From assembly GCA_033558025.1 (NCBI GenBank), contig JAUCEF010000014.1:1054001-1118000 (forward strand): 64,000 nt of DNA, given 5' to 3'. The stretch comes from Phytophthora sp. 'mugwort'. Its lineage: Eukaryota > Oomycota > Peronosporomycetes > Peronosporales > Peronosporaceae. Below are positions 55,620 to 64,000 of this stretch, piece by piece (position 1 is the first letter of the stretch; each line of letters starts with the position of its first letter). The notes under the pieces are model-generated. The model ran no database searches. It was not told the origin of the DNA and saw only the letters and a list, made by a program, of their open reading frames with translations. The translations under genes were made by a program, and so were the position numbers.

Positions 55620-55915
55620 TGTTGAGGCTTAGACACTGCGGCAGGATGTGCAACCAGTGAGCGACGCGGCAGCGTCGACAAAGCGCGTTGGAATAGGTGA
55701 CAACAAGGTGTGGCATCGACAGTTTGCTGTTGCAGTTGCCGTGAAGGAACCGAGCCGGGATCTGCACCCTAGGCTACTACACATGATGTACAAGGAGCAA
55801 GGGACTAGAAAGTCGTAGGAGTAGAACTTGCTCGAGAACGTTAATCACTTTTAATGTTCTTTTCTACTGCTCAAGTTGGCCTCCCAAGAACGAAGAAGTC
55901 GTCTCCACGACCAAA
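55620..55915 (+). repeat. 5' LTR of the copia element
   Basis: About 296 bp from TGTTGAGGCTTAG. The right limit is set by the primer-binding-like TGG at 55916. By eye it differs from the 3' LTR at about 18 aligned positions, apart from its less alignable last bases. Confidence 0.85.
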
Positions 55916-55933
55916 TGGTTATGAACGGCCGCG

Positions 55934-56600
55934 ATGGAGAAGCTGCGCGAAGACAACTACTATCATTGTGAATACAACATGAGGATGAAGCTGTCAAGAA
56001 AGGGGCTGCTTGCGCACATCGCGTCGCCGCAGTCGAACGACATGTACGACCGCTCCACGACGGACTGGTTCGAAGGAGACTTGAAAACCCTCGGGCCAAT
56101 AGCGCTCGAGGTTGATGTAACTCACCAGGTGTACATCCGGGATGCTGTGACTGCGCGAGAGGCTCCAAGTGCAGTACAACAACAACACGCTGAAGAACCA
56201 AGGCACGAAGCTGTCGACTCACATCGACGCGTTCAAGAAGCTGGTGTGTGAGCTGAAGGCAGTGGGGAAGCCATTCCAGAGCCGTGCCAGATTGTGCTCC
56301 TTCTCGGCAGCCTGACCAAAGATTACGACGTGATCGTCAGTGTGCTGGAAAATTCGAGTGCCTTGTCGCTTATCCAAGTGATCAAAACGCTGAGCAGCAC
56401 GGCTAAGAAAGTTGAAGGCTCCGGTAGCAGCACGGCGACAGAGGGAGCGTTTGCGTCGAGGAAACCTTCAGTCAAGCCGACGAATCTTCGGTTTAAAAGA
56501 AGTGTTTCTTTCGTGACAAGAAGGGTCACAAGGAAGCCGACTGCTGGGAGAACAAAATTCAGGGAAGCGGGAGAAGTCCCACCACGCTCAATACACCAAC
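55934..56600 (+). pseudogene. Copia gag, frameshifted, with degenerate zinc knuckle
   Basis: 55934-56251 starts MEKLREDNYYHCEYNMRMKL and includes LIAxPQS-like and TTDWFEGDLKTLGPIALEVD blocks of UBN2-type copia Gag. 56294-56686 has VLLLGSLTKDYDVIVSVLEN. In another frame lies CFFRDKKGHKEADC, a CX2CX4HX4C knuckle whose second Cys is Arg. Frame changes near 56200-56290 and 56500. Confidence 0.8.
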
Positions 56601-56629
56601 TATGCGTTTGCCGCACGCTCGACAACGGA

Positions 56630-57788
56630 CAGGAGCCGTGGCAGTTGGCTTGTGGACTCCGGCGTGAGTTCCCATTTGACCCATGATGTGCGTTTCCTGC
56701 ACGACTACAAAGAGCTACAGTCGCCGCTGGATATCTGCATTGCTGATGTGGTTGAATGAAGGCGACTGGAAGAGGCACAGCCACTTTGGACTTTGAGAGT
56801 TACAGCGTCACGCTGTCGGACGTCCTATATGTGCCTTCGCTGGATAGGAACCCTGTCTCAGTTCCGAAATTCGCCTCGAAGGGCGTGACGGTCGCATTCT
56901 CCACGCAGAAGTGTGTATTCAAGATGAACGGCAAGACTGTGATGACGGCCCAACCTGAGGGAAGTGGCTACCATGTTCATCCGGAAGACATCGGAGAAAG
57001 CCATGTTGCGCAGAGCGGTCATCTCAAGCAGTGGGAGACACTACACGCTGCGCTGGGACACATTCCGGTGCGAGCCTACAAGAAAATGGCCGACCTTGTC
57101 GATGGTATCCCGCGGCCGACCATCAATGAGGTCGATGTTGACACTGTGTGTGATGGCTGCTGCTATGGGAACATGCGGCGGACAATTTCCCTAGGCGTCC
57201 CACGAACAAGGTGAAAATGAGTAGACTTCTGGAGCTGATTCACAGCGACATTGTGGGGCCAATGAACGTGAAATCGCCGGGCGGCAGTGCGTATACCCTA
57301 GCGTTCGTTGACGACTTTTCGAGGATGCTGTGGGTCTACTTCCTGAAGAGGAAGTGCGACGCCCTCGACAAGTTCATTGAATTCAAGGCGGAATCTGAAA
57401 ACTTGAGCGGAAAGCGCGTGCGTAAGCCAAGAACGGATAATGGCGGCGAATACACGTGTTCGCTAAGTACCTGAAGGACCATGGCATCCGCCACCAGAAG
57501 ACTGTCGCCTATATTCCGCAGCAAAACGGGCTGGTGGAACGAGCGAACCCAACGATGGCGCGTTGCCTTCTTTACCACCGATCAATGCATCTGCGGTGGT
57601 GGGCGGAGGCTGTTAACATTGCACTTTTCAGCATCAACCGCACACCAAACTCGGTGAACGACATGACTCCGTACGAGTTCTGGCATGGAAAGAGGTCGAA
57701 ACCTCAAGGATGTCAAGATATTTGGATCGACCGGCTTCGCGCACATTCCAAAGGAGAAAAGAAAGAAGCTGGACGCCAAGTCTTTTAA
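56630..57788 (+). pseudogene. Copia protease, GAG-pre-integrase and integrase
   Basis: Protease active site SWLVDSGVSSHLTHD, then a stop after ADVVE; 56756-57214 continues with VTLSDVLYVPSLDRNPVSVP. The pre-integrase zinc region is LHAALGHIPVRAYKKM and CDGCCYGNMRR. The integrase core has LIHSDIVGPMNVKSPGG (first Asp), RTDNGGEY (second Asp) and IPQQNGLVERANPTMARCLL (Glu). A frameshift near 57460 lies between the last two, and another at about 57700 leads into KIFGSTGFAHIPKEKRKKLD. Confidence 0.88.
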
Positions 57789-58054
57789 GTGCAAGTTTTT
57801 GGGATACCCGGTCGGCACCAAGGGGTATCGCGTGCTCAACTTGAGTAACAACAAAGTGGAAATAGTACGAACTAGCAAGATGCGCAGCTCGGAGGAGTAC
57901 GACAACGCAACGCAACATGCTCTCGCTGACGATGACGACGATGACGATCGCCGCAATGGCGAGGGGCGCGATCGTTCTCTGATTCCCACACGGATAGTAC
58001 AGAGATGACGCCCCGGCACCACCTCCGCATGAGGACGATGCTGATGGAAACCGA

Positions 58055-59850
58055 ATGGTGTTCCGGCAGACCCGGGCGAGAAAGATGAGCGAGCTTTACG
58101 ATGAATCTCTCAAGCTGACGCAGCCGAAGAGGCCACGTGCTCTGTTTACGGATCAAATTGCTTTTCTCAGCGGCGAAGCACCGAATAGTTACGTGGATGT
58201 GGCAAGCAGTGCGGCGAGGACGCAATGGGAGAGTGCGATGACGGATGAGCTCGGGGCCCTCGCCAGCAACAAGACTTGGAGCGTTGTGCCATTGCCGAAA
58301 GGAAAGGAAGCTATTGCTTATCGCTGGGTTTACACCGTGAAGCGCGACGAGCATGGGCAGGTCCAACGCTACAACGCCCGGCTTGTTGCTCAAGGCTTCT
58401 CTCAAAGCTATGGATCAGATTATTTCGACACGTCTGCACACGTCGCCGACATGAACTCTGTCCGCATCATGATGTGCACTAGTTGGCACTTGGGTCACTA
58501 TATCCACCAGTGCGACGTTGACACGGCTTACCTATATGGTGAGTTGTCCGAGCAGATCTACATGCGACTCCCGGATGACTTGCAGTATCACACTGGTACA
58601 TGGAACGAAGCCTCTGTAGAGCAGCAGTCGGGCGATGAAGACGACGGACCGGATGCCGCTGCAATGTCCGTTCGGCCGGGCCAGCATGGTGCCCAAGCTG
58701 GTGATTTGATATGTCGGCTTCAGAAGAGCCTGTACGGGCTGAAACAGGCCGCTCGGGTCTGGACCAGACGATCAACGCGCGACTTACTGACATTGCTTTC
58801 GCAAGTACGGACACAGACCCCTGTATCTACGTGAGCGATGCAAGGCGGGCGCTGTTTTATCTGCCTTTATGAAGATGACCTACTGATTGCAAGTGCTGAC
58901 ATGGCCACGATCAAGGCGGTGAAGGAGAAAATTCGCCACTCTTTCAAGCTGAGGACATCGGGGTTGAGCGGTACATTTTGGGTGTCGAGGTGCATCATGA
59001 TCAGGTTGAGAAGACGCTCATGCTGTGCCAGTCACGGTACATCGATGACAGAGTGGATCGCTTCACCCAGACTGAAGCGCATCCCAGCGTGACCCCGATT
59101 GATTTGAGTCTTGCCCACCACGAGTGAAGACCAGCCAAAAAACCAAAAAGAGGCGGAAGCGATGCGTAGCAAGCCATTTCGTTCGATCATCGGCTGCCTC
59201 GGTGGATGTACGAGACCAGATCTTGCGGTGGCAATGTCGCGTCTCAGTCGGTACCTCGAGAATCCCGGTTTTCGTCACTGGGATGCAGCAATCAGGATCG
59301 TTCGATACCTGAAAGGTACCCGCAATTATGGTGTCCATTTCAATGGGAAGGTGCCACCAAAGCTCATTGCATTCTCGGACGCTGATTGGGAAGCGACCGC
59401 GATGATCGTCGGTCTGTAAGTGGCGCCGTTTTGATGATTTCGGTGCGCCGGTAGTGTGGAAGACCAGCTATCAGAAGTCTGTGGCGTTAAGTACTACCGA
59501 GGCGGAGTGCATGGCGCTAACGATTGCGTGGAAGAGTGCATGTGGGCGAGATTGCTGCTACAGAATCTTCGTTTGAAGCAAGACGGAGCTACGACGATTT
59601 ACGAATACAACCAAGGGGCAATCGCGTTAGACCGACCACTGGATACCAGTCAAGGACGAAGCACACCAGCGTTACCATTACTTGCGCGAGCGCATCATTG
59701 AGGGTGACATCGAGCTGGAGTACGTCAACACGGAGGAGCAGGTCGCTGATTTTCCGACAAAAGGATTGTCGAAGAAGACGCTCAAGTATTTGCTGGCTCG
59801 CTGCAACATCGGGATCACCTACAACGACACTTCCAGCACGCAGTGAGTGG
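58055..59850 (+). pseudogene. Copia reverse transcriptase and RNase H
   Basis: RVT_2 domain: WESAMTDELGALASNKTWSV, YRWVYTVKRDEHGQVQRYNA, LVAQGFSQSYGSDYFDTSAH, IHQCDVDTAYLYGELSEQIY, LQKSLYGLKQAARVW. After a frameshift the catalytic box reads CLYEDDLLIASADM, i.e. Y-E-D-D where copia elements have Y-V-D-D. RNase H: CTRPDLAVAMSRLSRYLENP, YLKGTRNYGVHFNGK, SDADW, ALSTTEAECMAL, and ELEYVNTEEQVADFPTKGLS near 59720. Several frame changes; not functional. Confidence 0.9.
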
Positions 59851-59853
59851 GAG

Positions 59854-60151
59854 TGTTGAAGTTTAGGCACTGCGGCAGGATGTGCAACCAGTGAGCGACG
59901 CGGCAGCGTCGACAGAGCGCGTTGGAGCAGGTGACAACAAGGTGTGGCATCGACAGTTTGCTGTAGCAGTTGCCGTGAAGGAACCGAGCCGGGATCTGCA
60001 CCCTAGGCTACTACATATGATGTACAAGGAGCAAGGGACTAGAGAGTCGTAGGAGTAGAACTTGCTCGAGAACGTTAACCACTTTCAATCTTCTTTTCTA
60101 CTGCTCAAGTAGTCCTCCCAAGAACGAGGAAGTCATCTGCACACACGAAGT
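59854..60151 (+). repeat. 3' LTR of the copia element
   Basis: Starts TGTTGAAGTTTAGGCACTG; the right limit is set by the GAATT duplication at 60152. The last 10-15 bp align poorly with the 5' LTR, so the exact end is uncertain by a few bases. Confidence 0.85.
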
Positions 60152-60156
60152 GAATT

Positions 60157-62109
60157 CCCGCCGTGTCCATACTTTTATCTCCATTAAAATGAATTGATTA
60201 GCATAATCCTTACCTTTTAGATATTAATTCGTACACCCAGATATCAAAGTAACGCTTAGAACGAACATTGACGTTCGCTTAGGATAGGGTCGATAATGTA
60301 AGTGGTAGGTATGGAGCTACGTATTTGATACGGTCTAACTATCGGCAAGTGCACGTTTTGTTTTAATACACTTACGTTTGTATCACATTACGTTTAACCT
60401 ACCCTCCCGAGGACCGATCTGATCGCGATATTGGGATTTGTTTCGCAAAGGCAGCAGCTGCGCTCCTGCGAGGTTCGGGCCGCTTCTGGAAAGCTCGGCG
60501 CTGGCCGCCTCCGCAAATACCGCGCGGCCCTGATTCGCAGGCACCGCCTTTGCTGTGGCTACGTGTGCTCGCAACCGCTCTCCACCGATGGTCGTCTTAT
60601 TTTACTTTCACCCCCTCCTTTTCAGTACTCACTTTCATCGGCAAAGAGCTCATTGGCGACATCTATTGGTCGATCCCTCGTCAACATCTGGCCTTGCGCT
60701 CAAATCCGTTCTAGCCATGGTTAGTCATATGAGTTGCAGCATATTTGTCATCCGGAGTTATCGATGGAACCACCGGTACAGTTATGCGGATACTGTCTGG
60801 AGCGCCTTGATTTTTGTTTGACGCATCCAAGAAAAAAATTCCATATTTGCGAGTTCGAGATAGCATATAATCTGCGGACCATTGTGCGGTGGGTTGAATC
60901 ATGCCGCACGTTCGTGGTCTGTGGCGATGCGCAAGCTTACAATCCTTTAGAGGATCATGTCGTCTTTGCGCAACTGGCTGGTCTAAAGCATATTGATTGT
61001 GTGGGTACGTCTGATCTCTGGTCGGCGTTATCAGCTGGATTTAAAATGGCAGCGGCTGAATGAGCGCGTGGGCTGGGGAGGCGTGTTTATACTTTACTGT
61101 TAGTACATATCTATTGTTACCCGAACCTAATTATGTTCTTCACTCTGGGCGCTGTCAGCGTCATCAACTTCGTCTTTGCCGTGATCATAGAGTCTCTGTC
61201 CTTAGTCTCGTGAGGTGATCTCGCTAGAACCAATCCGATACCGCAATAAGGGCACTTGCGTCCCTGGGTTAAGCGCTCTAAACCTGTGGAGAACTCGAAC
61301 TCATTAGTCTTGGTCCCGGTAGTACCACCTATTTGGTACTTGTGATCTCACTTGCTCAACAACTATCGGCCAGCCCACTGACAAAGGCTTCTGCGGTCCG
61401 AGTAGTATGATAGTGCTGCCGGTGACCGACCACCCCATGGATACGACGAAGGCCGTGCAGCAGGAATTGTCCACTCTGATGTCGAGCTTGAGACTGAAAA
61501 CATAAAGGATCAGCTCAGGTAGATCGCCAAACTTCTCATCTGCTTCAATAGCCAGGTCTGTGGCGTGAATTTGTGAGATGAAACGAGAACTCCAAGAGGA
61601 CCTAGACTGGAAGCAATAGGCAGCAGAAGTCGTTGCTGAACTTACTTGAACTCCTGTACAAATGTTAACGTTCCTATAGTTAAGCACCCAAGACTAGAAC
61701 TTTTGGCGAATGATTCCATATTACGTTCAAAAGGCGAGTGGGAACATTTCCAATTCTTGTTGAGGGTGTATTTCAAGAGTAGAGATTCAGCTCGCTTGTC
61801 GTACTACTGGCAGCACATCAGCCAATTTTATGACACTTAATATCCGCGGCTGTGTAAATCAACGGCATGGGGGCTCAAGTGCAAGCATACGACGCCGTTC
61901 TCAAATATAGCCGGTCACTAGGAGCGACCAACGTTCCATTGCTTTGCTCTGTAATTTCTGCATAAGCTGTGATCACGTAGGACAGCGGGGTCCCAGCTGT
62001 TGGGCTGGTCAAGACACTTTTTGGGATGAGTACTGCATACAGAGCCCGCCTCATTAAAAACAAGCGAGGATAATTGGCAAGATCTGCTAAGGCCACAAAA
62101 AGGCCACAA
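60157..62109. other. Spacer with one dispersed-repeat copy, no supported gene
   Basis: Apart from the repeat at 60425-60640 there are open frames of about 110-127 codons (60734-61063 plus, 61304-61687 minus) without recognisable motifs. A minus-strand segment near 61150-61280 reads GRKCPYCGIGLVLARSPHET, perhaps a zinc-binding scrap. Nothing is called. Confidence 0.4.
60425..60640 (+). repeat. Dispersed repeat, copy B (related to 34485-34715)
   Basis: Same order of blocks as copy A: ATTTGTTTCGCAAAGGCAGC, CAAATACCG, TTTGCTGTGGCTACGTGTGC, CAACCGCTCTC and CCCCCTCCTTTT. It retains more GC-rich sequence than copy A. Confidence 0.6.
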
Positions 62110-62189
62110 TGACGTCCGTCTGGGGCAGACCTCACTTTCAAAGACGCAGCGCACGTGAGAGATCGACATCCGCTCAAGCAAATCACGTG
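62110..62189 (+). promoter_or_regulatory. CRE-like TGACGTC, initiator-like TCACTTTC and two CACGTG motifs
   Basis: TGACGTC at 62110-62116 ends exactly 75 nt before the ATG at 62192. CTCACTTTCAAAG (about 62131-62143) is initiator-like. CACGTG occurs at 62152-62157 and 62184-62189. G-box and CRE cores are typical bZIP targets, but use here is inference. Confidence 0.4.
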
Positions 62190-62191
62190 CA

Positions 62192-62767
62192 ATGGCTATT
62201 TCGACGGTTGTATCAGCTGTCGAAACCGATTGTTTAATGGAGTTCTACGACTTGCTGCCATCCAGCCCGAGTGCATTCAACATGTCGACCATGAGCGGGA
62301 TCGTTGCGGACGGTGATGATTCTACTGATTTCGGGGCTTGGTATTGTCCATCTTCGCCAGCATCTCAGTATGATGAAGACGGATCTCGGAAGGTCAGTAG
62401 CCGCGACAACGTGCAGAGTCAACGCGAAAGCAAGAAAAGACGTCGCCGAGAGACGGAAAGGAACCGCCAGCGGCGATGCCGACAGCGAGTCCGACATGAG
62501 CATGATCGTTTGTTGATTGAAATCGAGTATTTGTCGATGTTATTAAGTCAGCTTAGCGAAGAGGCCGCCACAAGGAAAGTTCCACTCCCTTCGCCAACCT
62601 ACTCGTACTGGAAAAATTCTGCAATACACCAAAGCGAAGAGCGACAAAAATCTGAAGTCGTGCACGATCAACTTCAGCGCCTACTGGAAATGCAGAATGA
62701 ATACATCGAGAATTTGCGTTCGCTGTCACCTGGTGACATCCCTGTGGATGAAGAAGACAACAAGTGA
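62192..62767 (+). CDS. Short bZIP protein lacking the C-terminal domain (191 aa)
   Basis: Open from ATG 62192 to the stop at 62767. The N-terminus is acidic (CLMEFYDLLPSSPS, then VADGDDSTDFGAW). Basic region and zipper: KKRRRRETERNRQRRCRQRV (81-100), with E89-x7-R97-x9-L107, then I111, L114 and L118. The bZIP Asn position is Glu, as in the short gene at 53461-54060, with which it shares KKRRRRETERNRQRR exactly. A second helix (about 143-176, SEERQKSEVVHDQLQRLLEM) precedes a short acidic tail and the stop. No HSDETGW-type domain follows. Likely a nuclear homo- or heterodimerising factor of a short subfamily. Confidence 0.82.
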   Translation: MAISTVVSAVETDCLMEFYDLLPSSPSAFNMSTMSGIVADGDDSTDFGAWYCPSSPASQYDEDGSRKVSSRDNVQSQRESKKRRRRETERNRQRRCRQRVRHEHDRLLIEIEYLSMLLSQLSEEAATRKVPLPSPTYSYWKNSAIHQSEERQKSEVVHDQLQRLLEMQNEYIENLRSLSPGDIPVDEEDNK

Positions 62768-62995
62768 GGTTGGAAAAGGGAAAATGCTGAATTTTGGAGT
62801 GGTATTGTAGCCTTACAAAAAGCGACTGAGTGATAATCTGCTTGTATTGAGGTTTCAAAACGATTTTACACCTGCGATTTATCATCGGTCTGTTTCAGGC
62901 ATGTCTTCGTTTATTAGAATATGTTTCGTTTATTCATGTGGTTTATATTGTATTAAAAAAGCTAGCTACATGAATAAAGCATTCATGTACATATA
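62768..62995. other. 3' flank of short bZIP gene
   Basis: AT-rich, with no feature beyond a poor polyadenylation-like context. It ends at the TTAA of the next element. Confidence 0.5.
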
Positions 62996-64000
62996 TTAAC
63001 CCCTTGGTTCCCGACGTCGTAATTTACGCCACAGAAAAAAATCTGTCGTATTATACGACATATAGAAGACTACAATAGGAAATGGCTCGACCAATACTTT
63101 AATCAAGTCATTTCCAAAACAATTAGATGGCGGAGGTCGATGCGGACAGCACAAAAATGGGTCAACGGGAAAGGATTTGTGGCTATGAGACAGCTGGGAG
63201 GATACACTGTCGTGCCATTTTAGATTTTGCCGGATGGCACGCAGACGTTCAAGCCAGCGCGGGAAAAATGCCGCCGTTGCCGCGTTGTGCGGGACATTCA
63301 CTTTGGTCATTTTTGGCGCCAACTTCGCGCGTTAGTCTGGAGCTCGAAGCGTCCAAGCGGTATCCAAAATGATTGGCGTAAGTCCGGATGGTGATGATAT
63401 TCGTTTTTTTGGGGGGGGCTGTGTCAGTTATGCGATAGAGTCTGGATTGCTACGTGAAGATGGCAGAATATAAAAAGGGCACGAGCGCTGCGAAGACGCC
63501 ACTGCAGACGAGGAGGCAAGCGCTGCGGAGGACGCCGCGATCCCCGCAGAAGATGCCGCCCCGGATAAGGGCCAGAGCACTGAGGAAGATGCTGTTGCTG
63601 TGGACGATGAGCCAAGCGCTGCAGAAGAAGCAGCGAGTGCTGCAGAAGCGGATGATATTCGAGTCGCCCAAATAGATACAAATGCCAAGCTATCTCAGTG
63701 TACGTTGGGGGAGTTGTTTCGGGTTTCTAGTGACTCCGACGTGGAGCTTTCCGAGGCCGCGGTGCCTCAGGCTTTTGCTTTGTCGCCACGCGAGTTTCAA
63801 GAAGACGGACCTTTGCGAGCTGTTGTCGGAGGGCTGCAGACCTTGTCGGAAGCGTCCGTTGTCGATAGCGAGGTTGAGCAACAAGACGTTTCTGAAACCC
63901 CAACCAACCGAGTGGTAAGATCGCAAGCTCAAGTGAAGAGAAACGTCAATTTTGTCCCAGAGGACGAGAGCATGAGCGCCTACGAAAGTTTTAGTTCGGG
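62996..64000 (+). mobile_element. Left end of a piggyBac-like element, copy 3, running off the window
   Basis: TTAA at 62996-62999 is followed by CCCCTTGGTTCCCGACGTCG, then TAATTTACGCC. This matches the general form of piggyBac ends (TTAA target, CCCyTTG start, nearby CGTCGTA palindrome). An internal palindrome TGTCGTATTATACGACA is at 63044-63060. An acidic open frame follows from 63369 to the window end. The transposase core and right end would be outside the window. Confidence 0.6.
63369..64000 (+). pseudogene. Acidic N-terminal frame of piggyBac-like copy 3 (incomplete, one in-frame stop)
   Basis: From ATG 63369 the frame reads MIGVSPDGDDIRFF and ESGLLREDGRI to a TAA at 63471-63473. It then stays open to the window edge: Ala/Glu/Asp-rich repeats (ADEEASAAEDAAIPAEDAAP, AAEEAASAAEADDIRVAQ), LSQCTLGELFRVSSDSDVEL and VNFVPEDESMSAYESFSS. 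An acidic Asp/Glu-rich N-terminus is usual for piggyBac-like proteins. A T7-G8 homopolymer at 63404-63418 is a possible assembly error. It could instead be an unrelated host gene with an upstream exon. Confidence 0.45.

Larger units (their letters stand above)
55620..60151 (+). mobile_element. Ty1/copia retrotransposon with two LTRs and 5-bp target duplication
   Basis: LTRs at about 55620-55915 and 59854-60151 start TGTTGARGYTTAG and share long identical runs. GAATT occurs directly before the 5' LTR (55615-55619) and after the 3' LTR (60152-60156), a plausible 5-bp target duplication. TGGTTATGAACGGCC just inside the 5' LTR (55916) resembles a copia primer-binding site. Internal order gag, protease, integrase, RT, RNase H is that of Ty1/copia. 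Coding is broken by stops and frameshifts. Confidence 0.92.

Noticed and set aside
60734..61063. 109-codon frame with several Cys residues
   Set aside because: Cys spacing fits no zinc-binding family I know, and there is no supporting context.
1..64000. RXLR or Crinkler effector genes
   Set aside because: I scanned translated frames for a signal peptide followed by RxLR/dEER or an LFLAK-type start and found no convincing candidate.

Overview
The window looks like a repeat-dense accessory region of an oomycete nuclear genome, most likely Phytophthora or a related downy mildew. This rests on four observations: (i) intronless bZIP-like genes sharing a C-terminal (M/L)HSDETGW block, an oomycete-type family; (ii) core-promoter signals of the oomycete Inr type (TCATTC) just upstream of several start codons; (iii) a mix of Ty3/gypsy, Ty1/copia, piggyBac, MULE, pogo, Tc1/IS630, hAT and Crypton elements; (iv) short introns, 87 nt in the two piggyBac copies. 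No database search was possible, so family names come from motif recognition.

Layout. 0-2.3 kb: minus-strand Ty3/gypsy remnant, then a hAT scrap (2.5-2.7). 2.9-5.3: piggyBac copy 1 (+). 5.9-10.4: MULE copy 1 (+) with a Ulp1/C48 protease tail. 11.2-12.3: pogo/Tigger copy 1 (+). 12.6-13.4: unidentified decayed ORF. 14.0-24.6: a head-to-tail minus-strand array of five intact genes (one M96-like, four bZIP-like), interrupted by a Tc1/IS630 element whose exact ends can be read (17861-19397). 25.7-27.5: DUF7869-type mobile gene (-). 27.8-29.85: Crypton tyrosine recombinase (+). 30.2-30.3: tRNA-like/SINE-like remnant. 32.0-33.2: another intact bZIP-like gene (-). 33.3-36.4: tandem repeats and a dispersed-repeat copy. 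36.4-39.1: piggyBac copy 2 (+). 39.6-42.2: MULE copy 2 (-), also with a Ulp1 tail. 42.4-47.4: Ty3/gypsy copy 2 (+). 49.3-50.8: pogo copy 2 (-). 53.5-54.1: short bZIP (-). 55.24-55.32: perfect foldback. 55.6-60.15: Ty1/copia element with both LTRs and a 5-bp target duplication. 62.2-62.8: second short bZIP (+). 63.0 to end: left end of a third piggyBac-like element.

The contrast in coding integrity is the main message. Nearly every transposon gene is broken by stops and frameshifts, yet all eight bZIP/M96-like genes are uninterrupted from ATG to stop. Seven carry a leucine zipper, and in all seven the residue normally Asn in the bZIP basic region is acidic: Asp in the clustered four, Glu in the three others. 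The three Glu-type genes have AP-1/CRE-like cores just upstream. In the two short genes TGACGTC lies exactly 75 nt before the ATG. This suggests, but does not prove, a locally expanded and possibly cross-regulating transcription-factor family embedded in a transposon graveyard.

No rRNA, standard tRNA, CRISPR array or clear RXLR/CRN effector gene was seen.
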